Shown one piece after another: positions 15,739-22,906 of a stretch of DNA of 50,290 bases. Position numbers and translations under genes: made by a program. The stretch covers positions 1-50,290 of the forward strand of contig JAIESC010000091.1 of NCBI GenBank assembly GCA_019746355.1. The letters are read 5' to 3'. The notes below the pieces were generated by a model. It was not told where the DNA came from. It made no database searches and saw only the letters and a list, made by a program, of their open reading frames with translations. This DNA comes from Xanthobacteraceae bacterium. Lineage in GTDB: Bacteria > Pseudomonadota > Alphaproteobacteria > Rhizobiales > Xanthobacteraceae. Position 1 is the stretch's first letter; the number at the start of each line of letters is the position of its first letter.

Positions 15739-15813
15739 ATGCACGGACTCATCTATCTGATCGGCCTGATCGTCGTGATCATGGCCGTCCTTTCCTTCCT
15801 CGGCTTGCGCTGA
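15739..15813 (+). CDS. 24-residue membrane micropeptide
   Basis: ATG 15739 preceded by CACGGAGCC gives M-H-G-L-I-Y-L-I-G-L-I-V-V-I then M-A-V-L-S-F-L-G-L-R and stop: essentially one transmembrane helix with a terminal Arg. Its stop lies 23 bases before the start of the four-helix membrane protein at 15837, so the two probably share a transcript. The regular hydrophobic pattern and good ribosome site make it more than a chance frame. Confidence 0.6.
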   Translation: MHGLIYLIGLIVVIMAVLSFLGLR

Positions 15814-15836
15814 CGACGACGGGAAGGAACGACTCA

Positions 15837-16733
15837 ATGACCATCGCCGAAACCGAAGTCATGGGGGTCGTCGAGGAAGCGCCGCCGCGCGTCGAATGGG
15901 GACCGGTGATCGCCGGCGCGATCGCCGCCGCGGCGCTGGCCTTTGTACTTCATGCCTTTGCCGCCGGCATCGGTATTTCGCTGAGCTCGACCGCGCCGAC
16001 CTGGCGCGACGCGTCGATCGCGCTGGTGCTGCTGTCGGGCCTCTATCTTCTGCTCGCGGCCTTCATCTCCTACGGGTTCGGGGCCTATGTCGCCGCGAGG
16101 CTGCGCTGGCGTCGCGCGGCGGGAGCCGGCGACGGATCGTTCTCCGACGGCATGCACGGCATCGTGGTCTGGGCGCTGGCGACGCTGCTGACCGCGATCC
16201 TTGCAGTCGCGGTGGCGGGCTTCGGCACGCACCTCGCTGCGCCTGCGGGCGCTGCCGGCCCGTCGCAATCCGTCGTTGGCGAAAACATCATCGCGCTCGA
16301 TCTCGACCGCCTGTTCCGCGCCGAGCGGCGTCCGCAGGCAGGCTCGGCCCAGACAGGCTCGGCCCAGACAGGCTCGGCCCAGGACAACATGGGCACCGCC
16401 CGCGCCGAGGCCGCGCGCATTCTGCTCACCGCCTCGAGCCACCGCGGCATGCTGCCGGAGGATCGCCAATACCTCGTGCGTCTCGTCGCCGCCAACACCG
16501 GCCTTGCGGCTCCCGAAGCCGAGCGCCGCGTCGAGGCGGTGGTGGCCCGCGCCAAGGAGAGCATCGACCGGGCGCGGCACAGCGCGGCGATCCTCGCCTT
16601 CATGGCGGCGGCGGTCGCGCTGCTCGGCGCAGCCGTCGCCTGGTGGACGGCATGCACCGGCGGCCAGCACCGTGACGGCCTCGTCGCGATCCCGGACTTC
16701 TGGAACTGGGGCGACCCCACCAAACGCGCCTGA
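15837..16733 (+). CDS. four-helix membrane protein with QTGSA repeats
   Basis: 298 aa from ATG 15837 (GGGAAGGAA upstream). Predicted helices are at about 22-45, 57-85, 101-125 and 248-272. Between helices 3 and 4 is a polar domain of about 120 residues containing three tandem Q-x-G-S-A units encoded by perfect or near-perfect 15-base repeats (16338-16382), so its length could vary by slippage. The C-terminus I-P-D-F-W-N-W-G-D-P-T-K-R-A is distinctive. Family not recognised. It lies between a micropeptide and an L,D-transpeptidase, which hints at an envelope role. Confidence 0.65.
   Translation: MTIAETEVMGVVEEAPPRVEWGPVIAGAIAAAALAFVLHAFAAGIGISLSSTAPTWRDASIALVLLSGLYLLLAAFISYGFGAYVAARLRWRRAAGAGDGSFSDGMHGIVVWALATLLTAILAVAVAGFGTHLAAPAGAAGPSQSVVGENIIALDLDRLFRAERRPQAGSAQTGSAQTGSAQDNMGTARAEAARILLTASSHRGMLPEDRQYLVRLVAANTGLAAPEAERRVEAVVARAKESIDRARHSAAILAFMAAAVALLGAAVAWWTACTGGQHRDGLVAIPDFWNWGDPTKRA
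16338..16382. repeat. 15-base in-frame tandem repeat, three copies
   Basis: Units of the form CAGACAGGCTCGGCC recur three times, encoding Q-x-G-S-A. The 15-base length keeps the frame. Located in the polar loop of the membrane protein. Confidence 0.8.
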
Positions 16734-16748
16734 CGCGCGGGGCTGCAG

Positions 16749-17846
16749 ATGTCGGCACAACGCACCAACGCCTTCCTCAGCGGCGGACCATCCCGGACGC
16801 TGAAAGCCGTCGCGTTGTCGCTCATCGTGCTGGCGCTGACTGCTGCGGCGGAAGCCGCAGCGCTCGACGCCGCCGCGATCGACGCGGCGGAGTGGCGCGG
16901 CAACGCCCGCAACGCCAAACAACAGCCCGACAGGATTTCGCCGCTGATCGTCAAGGCGCAGGTGCTGCTGGCGCGCGCCCGCTTTTCGCCGGGCGAGATC
17001 GACGGCCGTCCGGGCGAGAATTACAAAAAGGCGCTGCGCGCCTACGCCGAGCAGAATGGCGGCAATGCCGACGAACTGAACAGCGAGCTTTGGCAAACGC
17101 TCAAAGCGGCCTCGACCGAGCCGGTGACCATCGACTACACACTGGCGTCGGAAGACGTGTCCGGGCCGTTTGTCCGCAAGCTGCCGAAGAAGATGGAGGC
17201 GATGAAAAATCTGCCGCGCCTTTCCTATACGAGCGCGCGGGAGCGCGTCGCCGAAAAATTTCAGATGAGCGAAGAGCTCCTCGCCGCGCTCAATCCCAAG
17301 AAGAAGTTCGACGAGGCCGGGACCACTATCACCGTGGTCAATGCCGCCGCATCGAAGATTCCGGCGCGGGTGGCACGGATCGCGATCGACAAGGACACCC
17401 AGATCCTGCGGGCGTTCGGGCCTGATGGCGCGCTGCTCGCCGTCTATCCGGTGACCGCCGGCAGTGAGGAAAAGCCGACGCCGAGCGAGACGCTGAAGGT
17501 GACGTCGATCACCAAAAATCCGACCTATCGCTACAACCCCGCCTATGCGTTCAAAGGCGTGAAATCGCGCAAGCCCTTCACCATCAAGCCCGGCCCGAAC
17601 AATCCGGTGGGTGTCGTCTGGATCGCACTGTCATCGGAAGGCTACGGAATTCACGGCACGCCCGAGCCCGGAAAGGTCAGCAAGACCGAGTCGCACGGCT
17701 GCATCCGCCTGACCAACTGGGATGCGTTGCAACTCGCCGGCTCGCTGAGCAAGGGCGTTTCCGTCGAGTTCAGCGGGGAGGGCAAGGACGCCCGGGCGCA
17801 GCCCGCGGATCGCAACGGCAAGGCGAGAACCGCCAATCGTCGCTAG
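16749..17846 (+). CDS. L,D-transpeptidase (YkuD domain)
   Basis: 365 aa, 15 bases after the preceding gene. Signal segment about 15-38, then a peptidoglycan-binding-like helical segment ([18 protein letters not shown], about 75-92), then a LysM-like stretch ([20 protein letters not shown]). The YkuD domain (about 213-345) has catalytic H302 in G-I-H-G-T and S-H-G-C-I-R-L-T-N at 315-323 with nucleophile C318. Such enzymes form 3-3 peptidoglycan cross-links or tether proteins to the wall. The tail is Lys/Arg-rich. Complete by every visible motif. Confidence 0.9.
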   Translation: MSAQRTNAFLSGGPSRTLKAVALSLIVLALTAAAEAAALDAAAIDAAEWRGNARNAKQQPDRISPLIVKAQVLLARARFSPGEIDGRPGENYKKALRAYAEQNGGNADELNSELWQTLKAASTEPVTIDYTLASEDVSGPFVRKLPKKMEAMKNLPRLSYTSARERVAEKFQMSEELLAALNPKKKFDEAGTTITVVNAAASKIPARVARIAIDKDTQILRAFGPDGALLAVYPVTAGSEEKPTPSETLKVTSITKNPTYRYNPAYAFKGVKSRKPFTIKPGPNNPVGVVWIALSSEGYGIHGTPEPGKVSKTESHGCIRLTNWDALQLAGSLSKGVSVEFSGEGKDARAQPADRNGKARTANRR

Positions 17847-17894
17847 GGCATGATCCCGAAAAGTGTGAAGCGGTTTTCGGAAAAGATCATGCCC
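17846..17894. repeat. dispersed palindrome, GGGCATGATC family (copy A)
   Basis: GGGCATGATC at 17846-17855 is inverted as GATCATGCCC at 17885-17894, with CCGAAAA and TTTTCGG as inner arms. It begins on the last base of the transpeptidase stop codon. Related longer copies are at 39799 and 46646. Confidence 0.75.
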
Positions 17895-18274
17895 AAACAG
17901 GAAAATGAGCGACGGGCCTGATTCAACGAAGGTGCATCAGCCCTGGCTGCGGCTATCGCACGCCCGCCCTGTGGACCTGCCGTGCGTCATCTCTCCGTCG
18001 TGTGTCGACGCTAGGCCTTGGCGATCTGTTGGGCTTTTCCCTGCGTGCGCGGACGAGCGGCGCAACCCGGCCTCCGCATCCAAAGCTTCCTGATTCGCCC
18101 GTTCATGCATTCATTCTTGCTCAATCTCTTCCGCCGGATTCTCGGCTCCGTGCGCCGGACGAGCTTATACCCTCCGCGCTGGACATCGCTGCCGGGCGCG
18201 CGCAAGGCCGAGGTGATCAAGCTGAGCGACGTTCGCCCCCGCCGGGGCGAAGATGACGCGGCGTCTGCCGCCCG
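17895..18274. other. 380-base stretch without a supported gene
   Basis: A plus-strand frame with a possible start at 18105 (M-H-S-F-L-L-N-L-F-R-R-I-L-G) runs to 18299. It lacks a ribosome site and overlaps the end of the better supported minus-strand gene. I see no other structure here. Confidence 0.4.
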
Positions 18275-18427
18275 TCACGAGCTGAAGAAACTGAAATAGA
18301 CCGCGGCGAAAGCGATCACCACGCAGGCGGTGCTCACCACCAGCACCACGGCGACCGGCCGGTCGCGGAAGCCCGCGCGGGCCTCGACGGCGGTTTCGAC
18401 GATGTGGCCATTCTCCTTGGTCGGCAT
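18275..18427 (-). CDS. 50-residue single-helix membrane protein
   Basis: ATG 18427 follows AGGAGGGCACCACC, a near-ideal ribosome site. The product begins M-P-T-K-E-N-G-H-I-V-E-T, then A-R-A-G-F-R-D-R-P-V, then one transmembrane helix (about 24-46: V-A-V-V-L-V-V-S-T-A and V-V-I-A-F-A-A-V-Y-F) and ends F-F-S-S. N-terminus probably cytoplasmic. Function unknown; similar tiny genes populate this region. Confidence 0.65.
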   Translation of the reverse strand: MPTKENGHIVETAVEARAGFRDRPVAVVLVVSTACVVIAFAAVYFSFFSS

Positions 18428-18561
18428 GGTGGTGCCCTCCTGGTTGGACGGACAACAGCACAGGCATTCGCTTGTTCCTCGCTGACGCCGGCATGCGTGG
18501 GCGCAAGGGAACCGAATCTTGTCTCAACGGTTGTGCGAGCCGAAAGCTGTGGAGGCAAACC

Positions 18562-18723
18562 ATGCAAGTCAGTGAAATCTACCGTCAGCGGGCTGCCGAA
18601 TGCGATCGGATGGCGCTGCAGAAGCCGAAAGAGAGCGAGCATCTGCGGGAAGTGGCGAAGACCTGGCGATGGCTTGCGGCGGCGGCGGACGAGCTTGCCG
18701 GAGCGGCAAAGACGCTTCACTAG
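18562..18723 (+). CDS. small helical protein, AECxRMA/AKTWRWLA type
   Basis: 53 aa from ATG 18562 with GGAGG 6 bases upstream. M-Q-V-S-E-I-Y-R-Q-R-A-A-E-C-D-R-M-A, then K-E-S-E-H-L-R-E-V-A-K-T-W-R-W-L-A-A-A-A. It is a clear paralogue of the gene at 30681, sharing R-A-A-E-C-x-R-M-A and A-K-T-W-R-W-L-A. Predicted helical hairpin, no membrane segment. Followed by a bidirectional terminator. Confidence 0.75.
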   Translation: MQVSEIYRQRAAECDRMALQKPKESEHLREVAKTWRWLAAAADELAGAAKTLH

Positions 18724-18816
18724 ATGCGGTCCCGGTGGGGCAGGGCGCGTGTGTCGCCAAAAACAAGGCCGGCAACTCTGATGCTTCCCTCGGCGCGCTG
18801 CGCCGTCCGATCAAGA

Positions 18817-18843
18817 AAAAGCCCCGCCTGCCGCGGGGCTTTT
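18817..18843. terminator. bidirectional Rho-independent terminator
   Basis: GCCCCGC (18821-18827) pairs with GCGGGGC (18833-18839), flanked by A-run and T-run on either side, so it works on both strands. It separates the convergent genes ending at 18723 and 18852. Confidence 0.85.
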
Positions 18844-18851
18844 CAGTTGCC

Positions 18852-19118
18852 TCACTGGCACTTGTCGATTCGCGTCACCGTGGTTGTGCCGTCTCCGCGG
18901 GACACACGCACGCGTTCGCTTCGGCATTGCGGTCGGTTCGGAGCCGCGCCGAACGTCTCCGGCCGGTTCTCGTCGTCATAGAGCCAATGCTGGCGCTGGG
19001 CGACGCCGCGGCCCTGCATCGCCTCGCTACGATGCCTCTCCTCGCGTTCGCCGTCAGCGGCGATCGCGACAGGGGAAAGCAGGCAGCTTGCCAGCATGCA
19101 GAGTGAAGCCGGTCTCAT
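18852..19118 (-). CDS. small secreted protein
   Basis: 88 aa; ATG 19118 follows GGAGAGACATAGGGCC. Signal peptide M-R-P-A-S-L-C-M-L-A-S-C-L-L-S-P-V-A-I-A-A (cut near 21). The mature part is polar, rich in Arg/Glu, with two cysteines (P-Q-C-R-S and the terminal D-K-C-Q) that could form a disulfide, and V-S-R-G-D-G-T-T-T-V-T-R-I, a probable beta hairpin. No family recognised. Confidence 0.6.
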   Translation of the reverse strand: MRPASLCMLASCLLSPVAIAADGEREERHRSEAMQGRGVAQRQHWLYDDENRPETFGAAPNRPQCRSERVRVSRGDGTTTVTRIDKCQ

Positions 19119-19225
19119 GGCCCTATGTCTCTCCAGTCCGCAGAAGGAAACATCGGTTGCTTCATGAATGTTCCGATCTGCGGGTGGGCTTTTTCGCGCC
19201 GAACAGGCTTGTGAAACACTGAGGC

Positions 19226-19298
19226 GTCATTCCAGGCCCGCCGCCGTAGCGCGTGGAACACGCGCGTGAACACGCTATGGCGGCGGGCCCGGAATGAC
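19226..19298. repeat. long palindromic element (GTCATTCC family)
   Basis: GTCATTCC...GGCCCGCCGCC at 19226-19244 is inverted as GGCGGCGGGCC.GGAATGAC at 19280-19298, with further pairing toward the centre. It forms a hairpin of about 70 bases in the gap between two small genes, and is typical of dispersed non-coding palindromes in related genomes. Confidence 0.7.
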
Positions 19299-19322
19299 CG
19301 CGGGAGAGTTTTCAGTAACCTG

Positions 19323-19514
19323 CTAATGCATCAGCTCGCGCGGCGGCTTGATCTTGTGAAGCAGCTCGGGCCAGAGCTCCTCCACGACGCGCCGCAGGAT
19401 GGGCGGACCATCGATGACTTCGTGAGCGATGATGAGACGGCGGATCGTCTCGAGCTCCTCGTCGTCCACCGATTCATGCACAAGCCGTGTCATGTCCGCC
19501 TCCGCAACTGGCAT
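19323..19514 (-). CDS. hypothetical small acidic protein
   Basis: 63 aa from ATG 19514 (GGCGGGG just upstream; GTG 19538 is an alternative). M-P-V-A-E-A-D-M-T-R-L-V-H-E-S-V-D-D-E-E-L, then I-R-R-L-I-I-A-H-E-V-I-D-G and R-R-V-V-E-E-L-W-P-E-L-L. Predicted mostly helical with an acidic middle. No family recognised. It follows the micropeptide gene at 19551 on the same strand, 36 bases apart. Confidence 0.5.
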   Translation of the reverse strand: MPVAEADMTRLVHESVDDEELETIRRLIIAHEVIDGPPILRRVVEELWPELLHKIKPPRELMH

Positions 19515-19550
19515 CGCCCCGCCATATCGCAGGTTCACTGGTGGTTGGCG

Positions 19551-19634
19551 TCAGCGCCAGAACAGTGCGAGCAGAATGATGATGGGAAGCGGGATACCCA
19601 GCAGCCAAAGCAGCGCGCCTCTGCCCAAACCCAT
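19551..19634 (-). CDS. 27-residue membrane micropeptide
   Basis: ATG 19634 preceded by GGAGGCTCAC. The product M-G-L-G-R-G-A-L-L-W-L-L-G-I-P-L-P-I-I-I then L-L-A-L-F-W-R is a single hydrophobic helix with a central Pro-x-Pro kink. The ribosome site and sharply biased composition support it as a real gene. Confidence 0.6.
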   Translation of the reverse strand: MGLGRGALLWLLGIPLPIIILLALFWR

Positions 19635-19790
19635 GTGAGCCTCCATGAGGTTCGTCACGGGGAGCCAACGCCCGGCGTCGGAACGGGTTCCTACGACTCT
19701 CGTCGCATCAAACCCGCGCGATGCGGCCGGAACCATGGCGGCGCAAGGTCTTTGACGTTGCGTGACGCTTGCGATCGAAACGGAAACCAC

Positions 19791-20000
19791 ATGGATGAAA
19801 CCATGGACCGCAATAACAACAACCCGACTTTGAAGGAACGCTGTGCCGCGCCCGAGCCCGGCGGCTGGGCCGACTATATCGAGGCGCGGCTCGACATGCG
19901 CGAACGCACCGAGCGGCTTCGCGCGCTTCGCCTGCGACGGCAGGCTCCCGCAAGGCAAGGCCGCGATCGCTCCGCCGCGGCCACTGAAAGACGGCGGTAG
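19791..20000 (+). CDS. small charged protein
   Basis: 69 aa from ATG 19791 (an internal ATG lies 12 bases on). After N-N-N-N-P-T-L-K-E-R-C it has G-G-W-A-D-Y-I-E-A-R-L-D-M-R-E-R and a run of L-R-A-L-R-L-R-R: an amphipathic, highly basic helix. The W-A-D-Y-I-x-A core suggests a conserved mini-protein, but I cannot name a family. Ribosome site weak. Confidence 0.45.
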   Translation: MDETMDRNNNNPTLKERCAAPEPGGWADYIEARLDMRERTERLRALRLRRQAPARQGRDRSAAATERRR

Positions 20001-20018
20001 GTCCGGCGGAACGCCGGC

Positions 20019-20219
20019 GTGGTCCGGGCGTTGGCCCGGATGGAACAGGCTCTGGCATTTCTCGGCGGGGTCGGCGGCGCGGTGATCGGCGTCGTGGCGC
20101 TGATCGTCCTGATCGGCGCGGTCGTGCTGATGCGCTGCGCGGCTGCCGCAAGCTCGGCGAGACGAGTTGACGCGCTCGCCGCCCTCCTGGATCGGCCGTT
20201 CCACGCGATCCGGGACTGA
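20019..20219 (+). CDS. small single-helix membrane protein
   Basis: 66 aa from GTG 20019 (GGCGGA upstream), or 59 aa from ATG 20040. One long hydrophobic helix at about 13-38 (F-L-G-G-V-G-G-A-V-I-G-V-V-A-L-I-V-L-I-G), then a polar Ala/Arg-rich tail ending F-H-A-I-R-D. Probably co-transcribed with the preceding small gene. Function unknown. Confidence 0.45.
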   Translation: MVRALARMEQALAFLGGVGGAVIGVVALIVLIGAVVLMRCAAAASSARRVDALAALLDRPFHAIRD

Positions 20220-20266
20220 CGGCGCACGACGGGGCATGGCTCAAAGGAAGCATGGCCCGCTCAAGG

Positions 20267-20296
20267 CCCGGCCGCTCCCCGGCGGCCGGGTTCTTG
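20267..20296 (+). terminator. hairpin after small membrane gene
   Basis: CCCGGCCGC (20267-20275) pairs with GCGGCCGGG (20282-20290), followed by TTCTTG. The T-run is weak. It lies about 50 bases after the stop at 20219. Confidence 0.45.
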
Positions 20297-20305
20297 CTGG
20301 CTGCT

Positions 20306-20524
20306 TCACGTCTGTTTCATCTGAGGAGCGCTGTCGCTTCGATCGTCGCGACAGTGGGCGGCGTTCAGCGTGACGACCAGCCGGTCGCCCTGCCAGAGCT
20401 GCAGCTCGTCGCCGTTCAGAAAGCGTCCGGCCAGGTCGATCGCCGCGGCATCGTCGGCCGCCTCGATCGCGATCGGGTCGCCGGTCCGTTGCGAGTCTCT
20501 CGCTTGGTACGCGTGATATTGCAT
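20306..20524 (-). CDS. small hypothetical protein, DDAAA...LWQG type
   Basis: 72 aa from ATG 20524: M-Q-Y-H-A-Y-Q-A-R-D, then G-D-P-I-A-I-E-A-A-D-D-A-A-A-I-D-L-A-G-R and D-E-L-Q-L-W-Q-G-D-R-L-V-V-T-L. The beta-alpha-beta pattern with a terminal L-W-Q-G-x-R resembles short conserved proteins of this order, but no named family can be given. Two 13-base tandem repeats (20524-20549) cover its upstream leader. Confidence 0.5.
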   Translation of the reverse strand: MQYHAYQARDSQRTGDPIAIEAADDAAAIDLAGRFLNGDELQLWQGDRLVVTLNAAHCRDDRSDSAPQMKQT

Positions 20525-20622
20525 GGGGCACTCGGATGGGGCACTCGGATCGACTTTAGCGCCGATGCTGCACGCTCTGCTGCATCAAACGATGTAGCGC
20601 GCACGCGCGATGCCTTGCCCGC

Positions 20623-20673
20623 AAAAAAAAAGCCCCGCGCGCATTGGGGTTGCGGGGGCGCAAAGCGCGGGGC
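20623..20673 (-). terminator. Rho-independent terminator, minus strand, no gene assigned
   Basis: Reading the minus strand, GCCCCGCGC (20673-20665) pairs with GCGCGGGGC (20640-20632), followed by nine T (20631-20623). The stem encloses a 24-base loop containing a second G-rich arm. No protein gene on the minus strand ends just before it: the open frame there reads straight through the T-run. A small RNA from about 20680-20800 is the simplest explanation. Confidence 0.7.
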
Positions 20674-21012
20674 CGAAGGCCAGGTTCGTGTTCACCGGAA
20701 ACATTCAAACCGTAGCGCGTCCGCTCGGGGCTGTCTGTCCGGTAGACGACACAGCAGCCCACCTCGGGGCAGCCCTGCCCGAGAAAAAATCAACGGATGG
20801 GCGACGGATGATGCGCCGACGCGCGGCAGTCGGGAATGACGCGAAGGGCCTCAAAAAACTGCCGCCGCAGGAACGGCCCGCGGCGGCGATGGGGTGGCCC
20901 TATGCATCGTCGATGCCCAAGCGGCAAGGGCGAAGCAGGCGATGATGAAGCCGGAAAATGGGCAAGTCATGGTAACGGCCCTTCCCGGAATCAGGAAACC
21001 GGGAGGGGCTTT

Positions 21013-21285
21013 ATGTCCTCAAGACAACAAGCCAAGGAGCAAGCAGTGGCGGATATCCGGGAACACTTGGAAATCATCGGCAAGGACGGTGCTCACGTCG
21101 GCACCGTTGATCGGGTCGAGGGCACCCGCATCAAGCTGACCAAAAAAGACAGCTCCCCCGGCCGCCAGGGTCATCATCAATTCATCGCTCGCGAGCTCGT
21201 CGGCGCTGTCGAAGGCAACACTGTCAAGCCCTCCGTCAACGCCGACGCTGTTCCGAAGTCCGAGCAGTCCGGCCAGAAGGTCTGA
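21013..21285 (+). CDS. DUF2171-family protein
   Basis: 90 aa from ATG 21013 (GGGAGGGG upstream; longer frames start inside unrelated sequence). I-R-E-H-L-E-I-I-G-K-D-G-A-H-V-G-T-V-D-R-V-E-G-x-R-I-K-L-T-K-K-D is the conserved DUF2171 core, a small PRC-barrel-like beta domain, followed by H-H-Q-F-I-A-R-E-L-V. Function unknown. It lies 17 bases before a DUF3175 gene. Confidence 0.85.
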   Translation: MSSRQQAKEQAVADIREHLEIIGKDGAHVGTVDRVEGTRIKLTKKDSSPGRQGHHQFIARELVGAVEGNTVKPSVNADAVPKSEQSGQKV

Positions 21286-21302
21286 CGGGGCGTGAGTGTT
21301 TC

Positions 21303-21569
21303 ATGGCAAAGAAATGGTCGAGAAAGGTCACCGAAACCAGCGACGCGATGACGCTGGACAAAGGGGTGTTCAAAAGGACGCCACGCGGCATCGCGCTGTC
21401 CTTGAAGCGGTCTGCCGAGCGAAGCCGACGCAGGAAATCGACACCATTCCGTTCGGCAATGTCGATGCTGACGTTTTATATGAACCGGGGCGGCAAGAAC
21501 TTATCGGCGGCTCAAAAGAAAAAGCTGGGCAAGGCCAAGGACGAGTTGCGTGAGCTCTACGACCGATAG
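21303..21569 (+). CDS. DUF3175-family protein
   Basis: 88 aa. K-W-S-R-K-V-T-E-T-S-D-A-M-T-L, G-V-F-K-R, I-A-L-S-L-K-R-S-A-E-R-S-R-R-R-K, S-A-M-S-M-L-T-F-Y-M-N-R-G-G and the end A-K-D-E-L-R-E-L-Y match DUF3175 in order and length. Very basic (about 20 Lys/Arg), so nucleic-acid contact is possible but unproven. Likely one transcript with the DUF2171 and DUF2934 genes. Confidence 0.85.
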   Translation: MAKKWSRKVTETSDAMTLDKGVFKRTPRGIALSLKRSAERSRRRKSTPFRSAMSMLTFYMNRGGKNLSAAQKKKLGKAKDELRELYDR

Positions 21570-21599
21570 CGGGCGTCGGGTGCGATAGAAGTGTGCAGC

Positions 21600-21791
21600 A
21601 TGACAAACGAGCTCGGGAAGACGCAAGCCAGCGATAACATGCAGGAGCATCCGGCCGAGCCTGATCTCGATCACAAGATCCGTCGCCGGGCCTATCAGAT
21701 CTGGATGAAAGAGGGGCAGCCGGAAGGACGTGACCGGGAACACTGGAATCGCGCCAAGGCCGAAGTGCTGGTCCGCCAACCCGGCGGCTGA
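21600..21791 (+). CDS. DUF2934-family protein, copy 1
   Basis: 63 aa from ATG 21600. I-R-R-R-A-Y-Q-I-W-M-K-E-G-Q-P-E-G-R-D-R-E-H-W near residues 28-49 is the diagnostic DUF2934 helix-turn-helix. A second copy is at 32456. Small cytoplasmic protein of unknown function. Confidence 0.8.
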   Translation: MTNELGKTQASDNMQEHPAEPDLDHKIRRRAYQIWMKEGQPEGRDREHWNRAKAEVLVRQPGG

Positions 21792-22168
21792 AGCGGTCGT
21801 CGAATTCAACCCGCGTGCATGCCGGCATCCGGCACAAGACCTCAGTTCTGTTTTTTTGCTCAGCGGGACCGTGAACGGATGACTCCCGCGTGCGATGGCG
21901 TTCGTTGTTAAAAAAATCCGGGGCCGGCGATTGGCAGCATTTGTCGCCGGAGTTTCATGCGTTCGGCCGATCGCGCTGCTTCCCTGGAGCGTGGGGTGGC
22001 GTTTTGGGCTGGCCAACATGTGCCCACAATGTGGAAAGCTCCTGGTCCTGTCGTTCGAAGCATCCGGCAACGCAGCCGCCTCGGTGTTCCGAGGTCTTCA
22101 AGCAAGCCGCTTGCGGCGCATTGCGCAAACGCATGCGCGACAGGACGTTGGCTCGTGGAAATGCAGGA
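21792..22168 (+). other. 377-base stretch with a possible zinc-ribbon remnant
   Basis: From ATG 22018 a frame reads M-C-P-Q-C-G-K-L-L-V-L-S-F-E-A-S-G-N, like the first knuckle of small zinc-ribbon proteins. The expected second Cys pair is missing and the frame runs on into low-quality sequence opposite the gene at 22169. Probably a frameshifted remnant. Nothing else supported. Confidence 0.3.
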
Positions 22169-22366
22169 CTATGTCTTTGGCCGGGGCGGTCGGACCTTGG
22201 ACCGGCGCTTGTCGCCTGCCAGCCATTCCTCGCTTTCGGCAAGCGCCTTGTAGGAGGCGGCCCGCGTCGTGTGCTGGGCCCGATCGACCGTCGACGTGGG
22301 CTTCCTGCGGCTCTCGCGCAGCTCATGCGCCGCCTTGTCACGCAAACGCTCGGAATCCTTCGGCAC
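22169..22366 (-). CDS. small helical protein, SYKALAESEEWLAG type
   Basis: 65 aa from GTG 22366, with GGGGAGG 6 bases upstream deciding the start. V(M)-P-K-D-S-E-R-L-R-D-K-A-A-H-E-L-R-E-S, then A-A-S-Y-K-A-L-A-E-S-E-E-W-L-A-G-D-K-R-R. Two amphipathic helices of the same general plan as the other mini-proteins here (paired helices, W-L-A in the second), but more basic at the end. Confidence 0.65.
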   Translation of the reverse strand: MPKDSERLRDKAAHELRESRRKPTSTVDRAQHTTRAASYKALAESEEWLAGDKRRSKVRPPRPKT

Positions 22367-22428
22367 GGGCGACCTCCCCGGAGAGGGAGTTTAGCACGTA
22401 TCGGTCAGCCGTCTGTCGGGTGGAAAAC

Positions 22429-22815
22429 TTAAACCTGGCCTGAGGCATGAGAACCCCGCGCGGCCGTTTCCTCACCGCCGGCGAATGCCGCCTCAAGGCG
22501 GAAGAGTGTCGAACGCTCGCGTTGCGGACCGACGACGACACTCAACTGGCCATCCTCGATCGGATCGCCCGGCTGTGGCTCGAGCTTGCCGAGGAGTTGG
22601 TCCGCGAGCGCCGGTTTTAGCCTGCTTGACTCTTTCCAGCCGCTGGTGCGTTCGATGTGCGCGGCGCGGCGGCAGAGGTGGTCGGCAAAGCCCGCGGCAA
22701 GCCACAGCGGCATCACCGGGCTGTCCTTGTCGTCGGGCGCGATCCGCTGGAGCTTCATGATCGAGCCACAGGATGGACAGGACACCTGTGGAATTGCCGG
22801 ATGCATCTTGCTCAC
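22429..22815 (-). CDS. possible zinc-knuckle protein (boundaries doubtful)
   Basis: GTG 22815 (GAAGAGG upstream) or ATG 22806 starts a product with V-S-C-P-S-C-G-S-I-M-K-L-Q-R-I-A-P-D, a typical first zinc knuckle, followed by P-V-M-P-L-W. A matching second C-x-x-C is not evident, only an isolated Cys. The 3' half lies antisense to the better supported gene at 22447, so the true protein may be shorter or frameshifted. Confidence 0.35.
   Translation of the reverse strand: MSKMHPAIPQVSCPSCGSIMKLQRIAPDDKDSPVMPLWLAAGFADHLCRRAAHIERTSGWKESSRLKPALADQLLGKLEPQPGDPIEDGQLSVVVGPQRERSTLFRLEAAFAGGEETAARGSHASGQV
22447..22620 (+). CDS. small helical protein, AEECRTLA...LWLELAEEL type
   Basis: 57 aa from ATG 22447. 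F-L-T-A-G-E-C-R-L-K-A-E-E-C-R-T-L-A, then D-D-D-T-Q-L-A-I-L-D-R-I-A-R-L-W-L-E-L-A-E-E-L. The A-E-E-C helix, acidic turn and W-x-x-L-A helix place it with the genes at 5072, 18562, 23561, 25109 and 30681. It opposes the doubtful zinc-knuckle frame. The start lacks a strong ribosome site. Confidence 0.6.
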   Translation: MRTPRGRFLTAGECRLKAEECRTLALRTDDDTQLAILDRIARLWLELAEELVRERRF

Positions 22816-22906
22816 GTGCGCCTCTTCATTTTTGCCAACCCATTTTTGACGAGCGTCATAACCCCGAACCTTCTCCGCAGTTCCTCCGGCAATTTGCGAA
22901 ATCGCA

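Noticed and set aside
18018..18299. Possible 93-codon plus-strand gene
   Set aside because: No ribosome site, overlaps the well supported minus-strand gene at 18275, no recognisable motif.
20610..20945. Possible 111-codon plus-strand gene
   Set aside because: Its start is followed at once by the A-run and stem of a minus-strand terminator; the composition is low quality.
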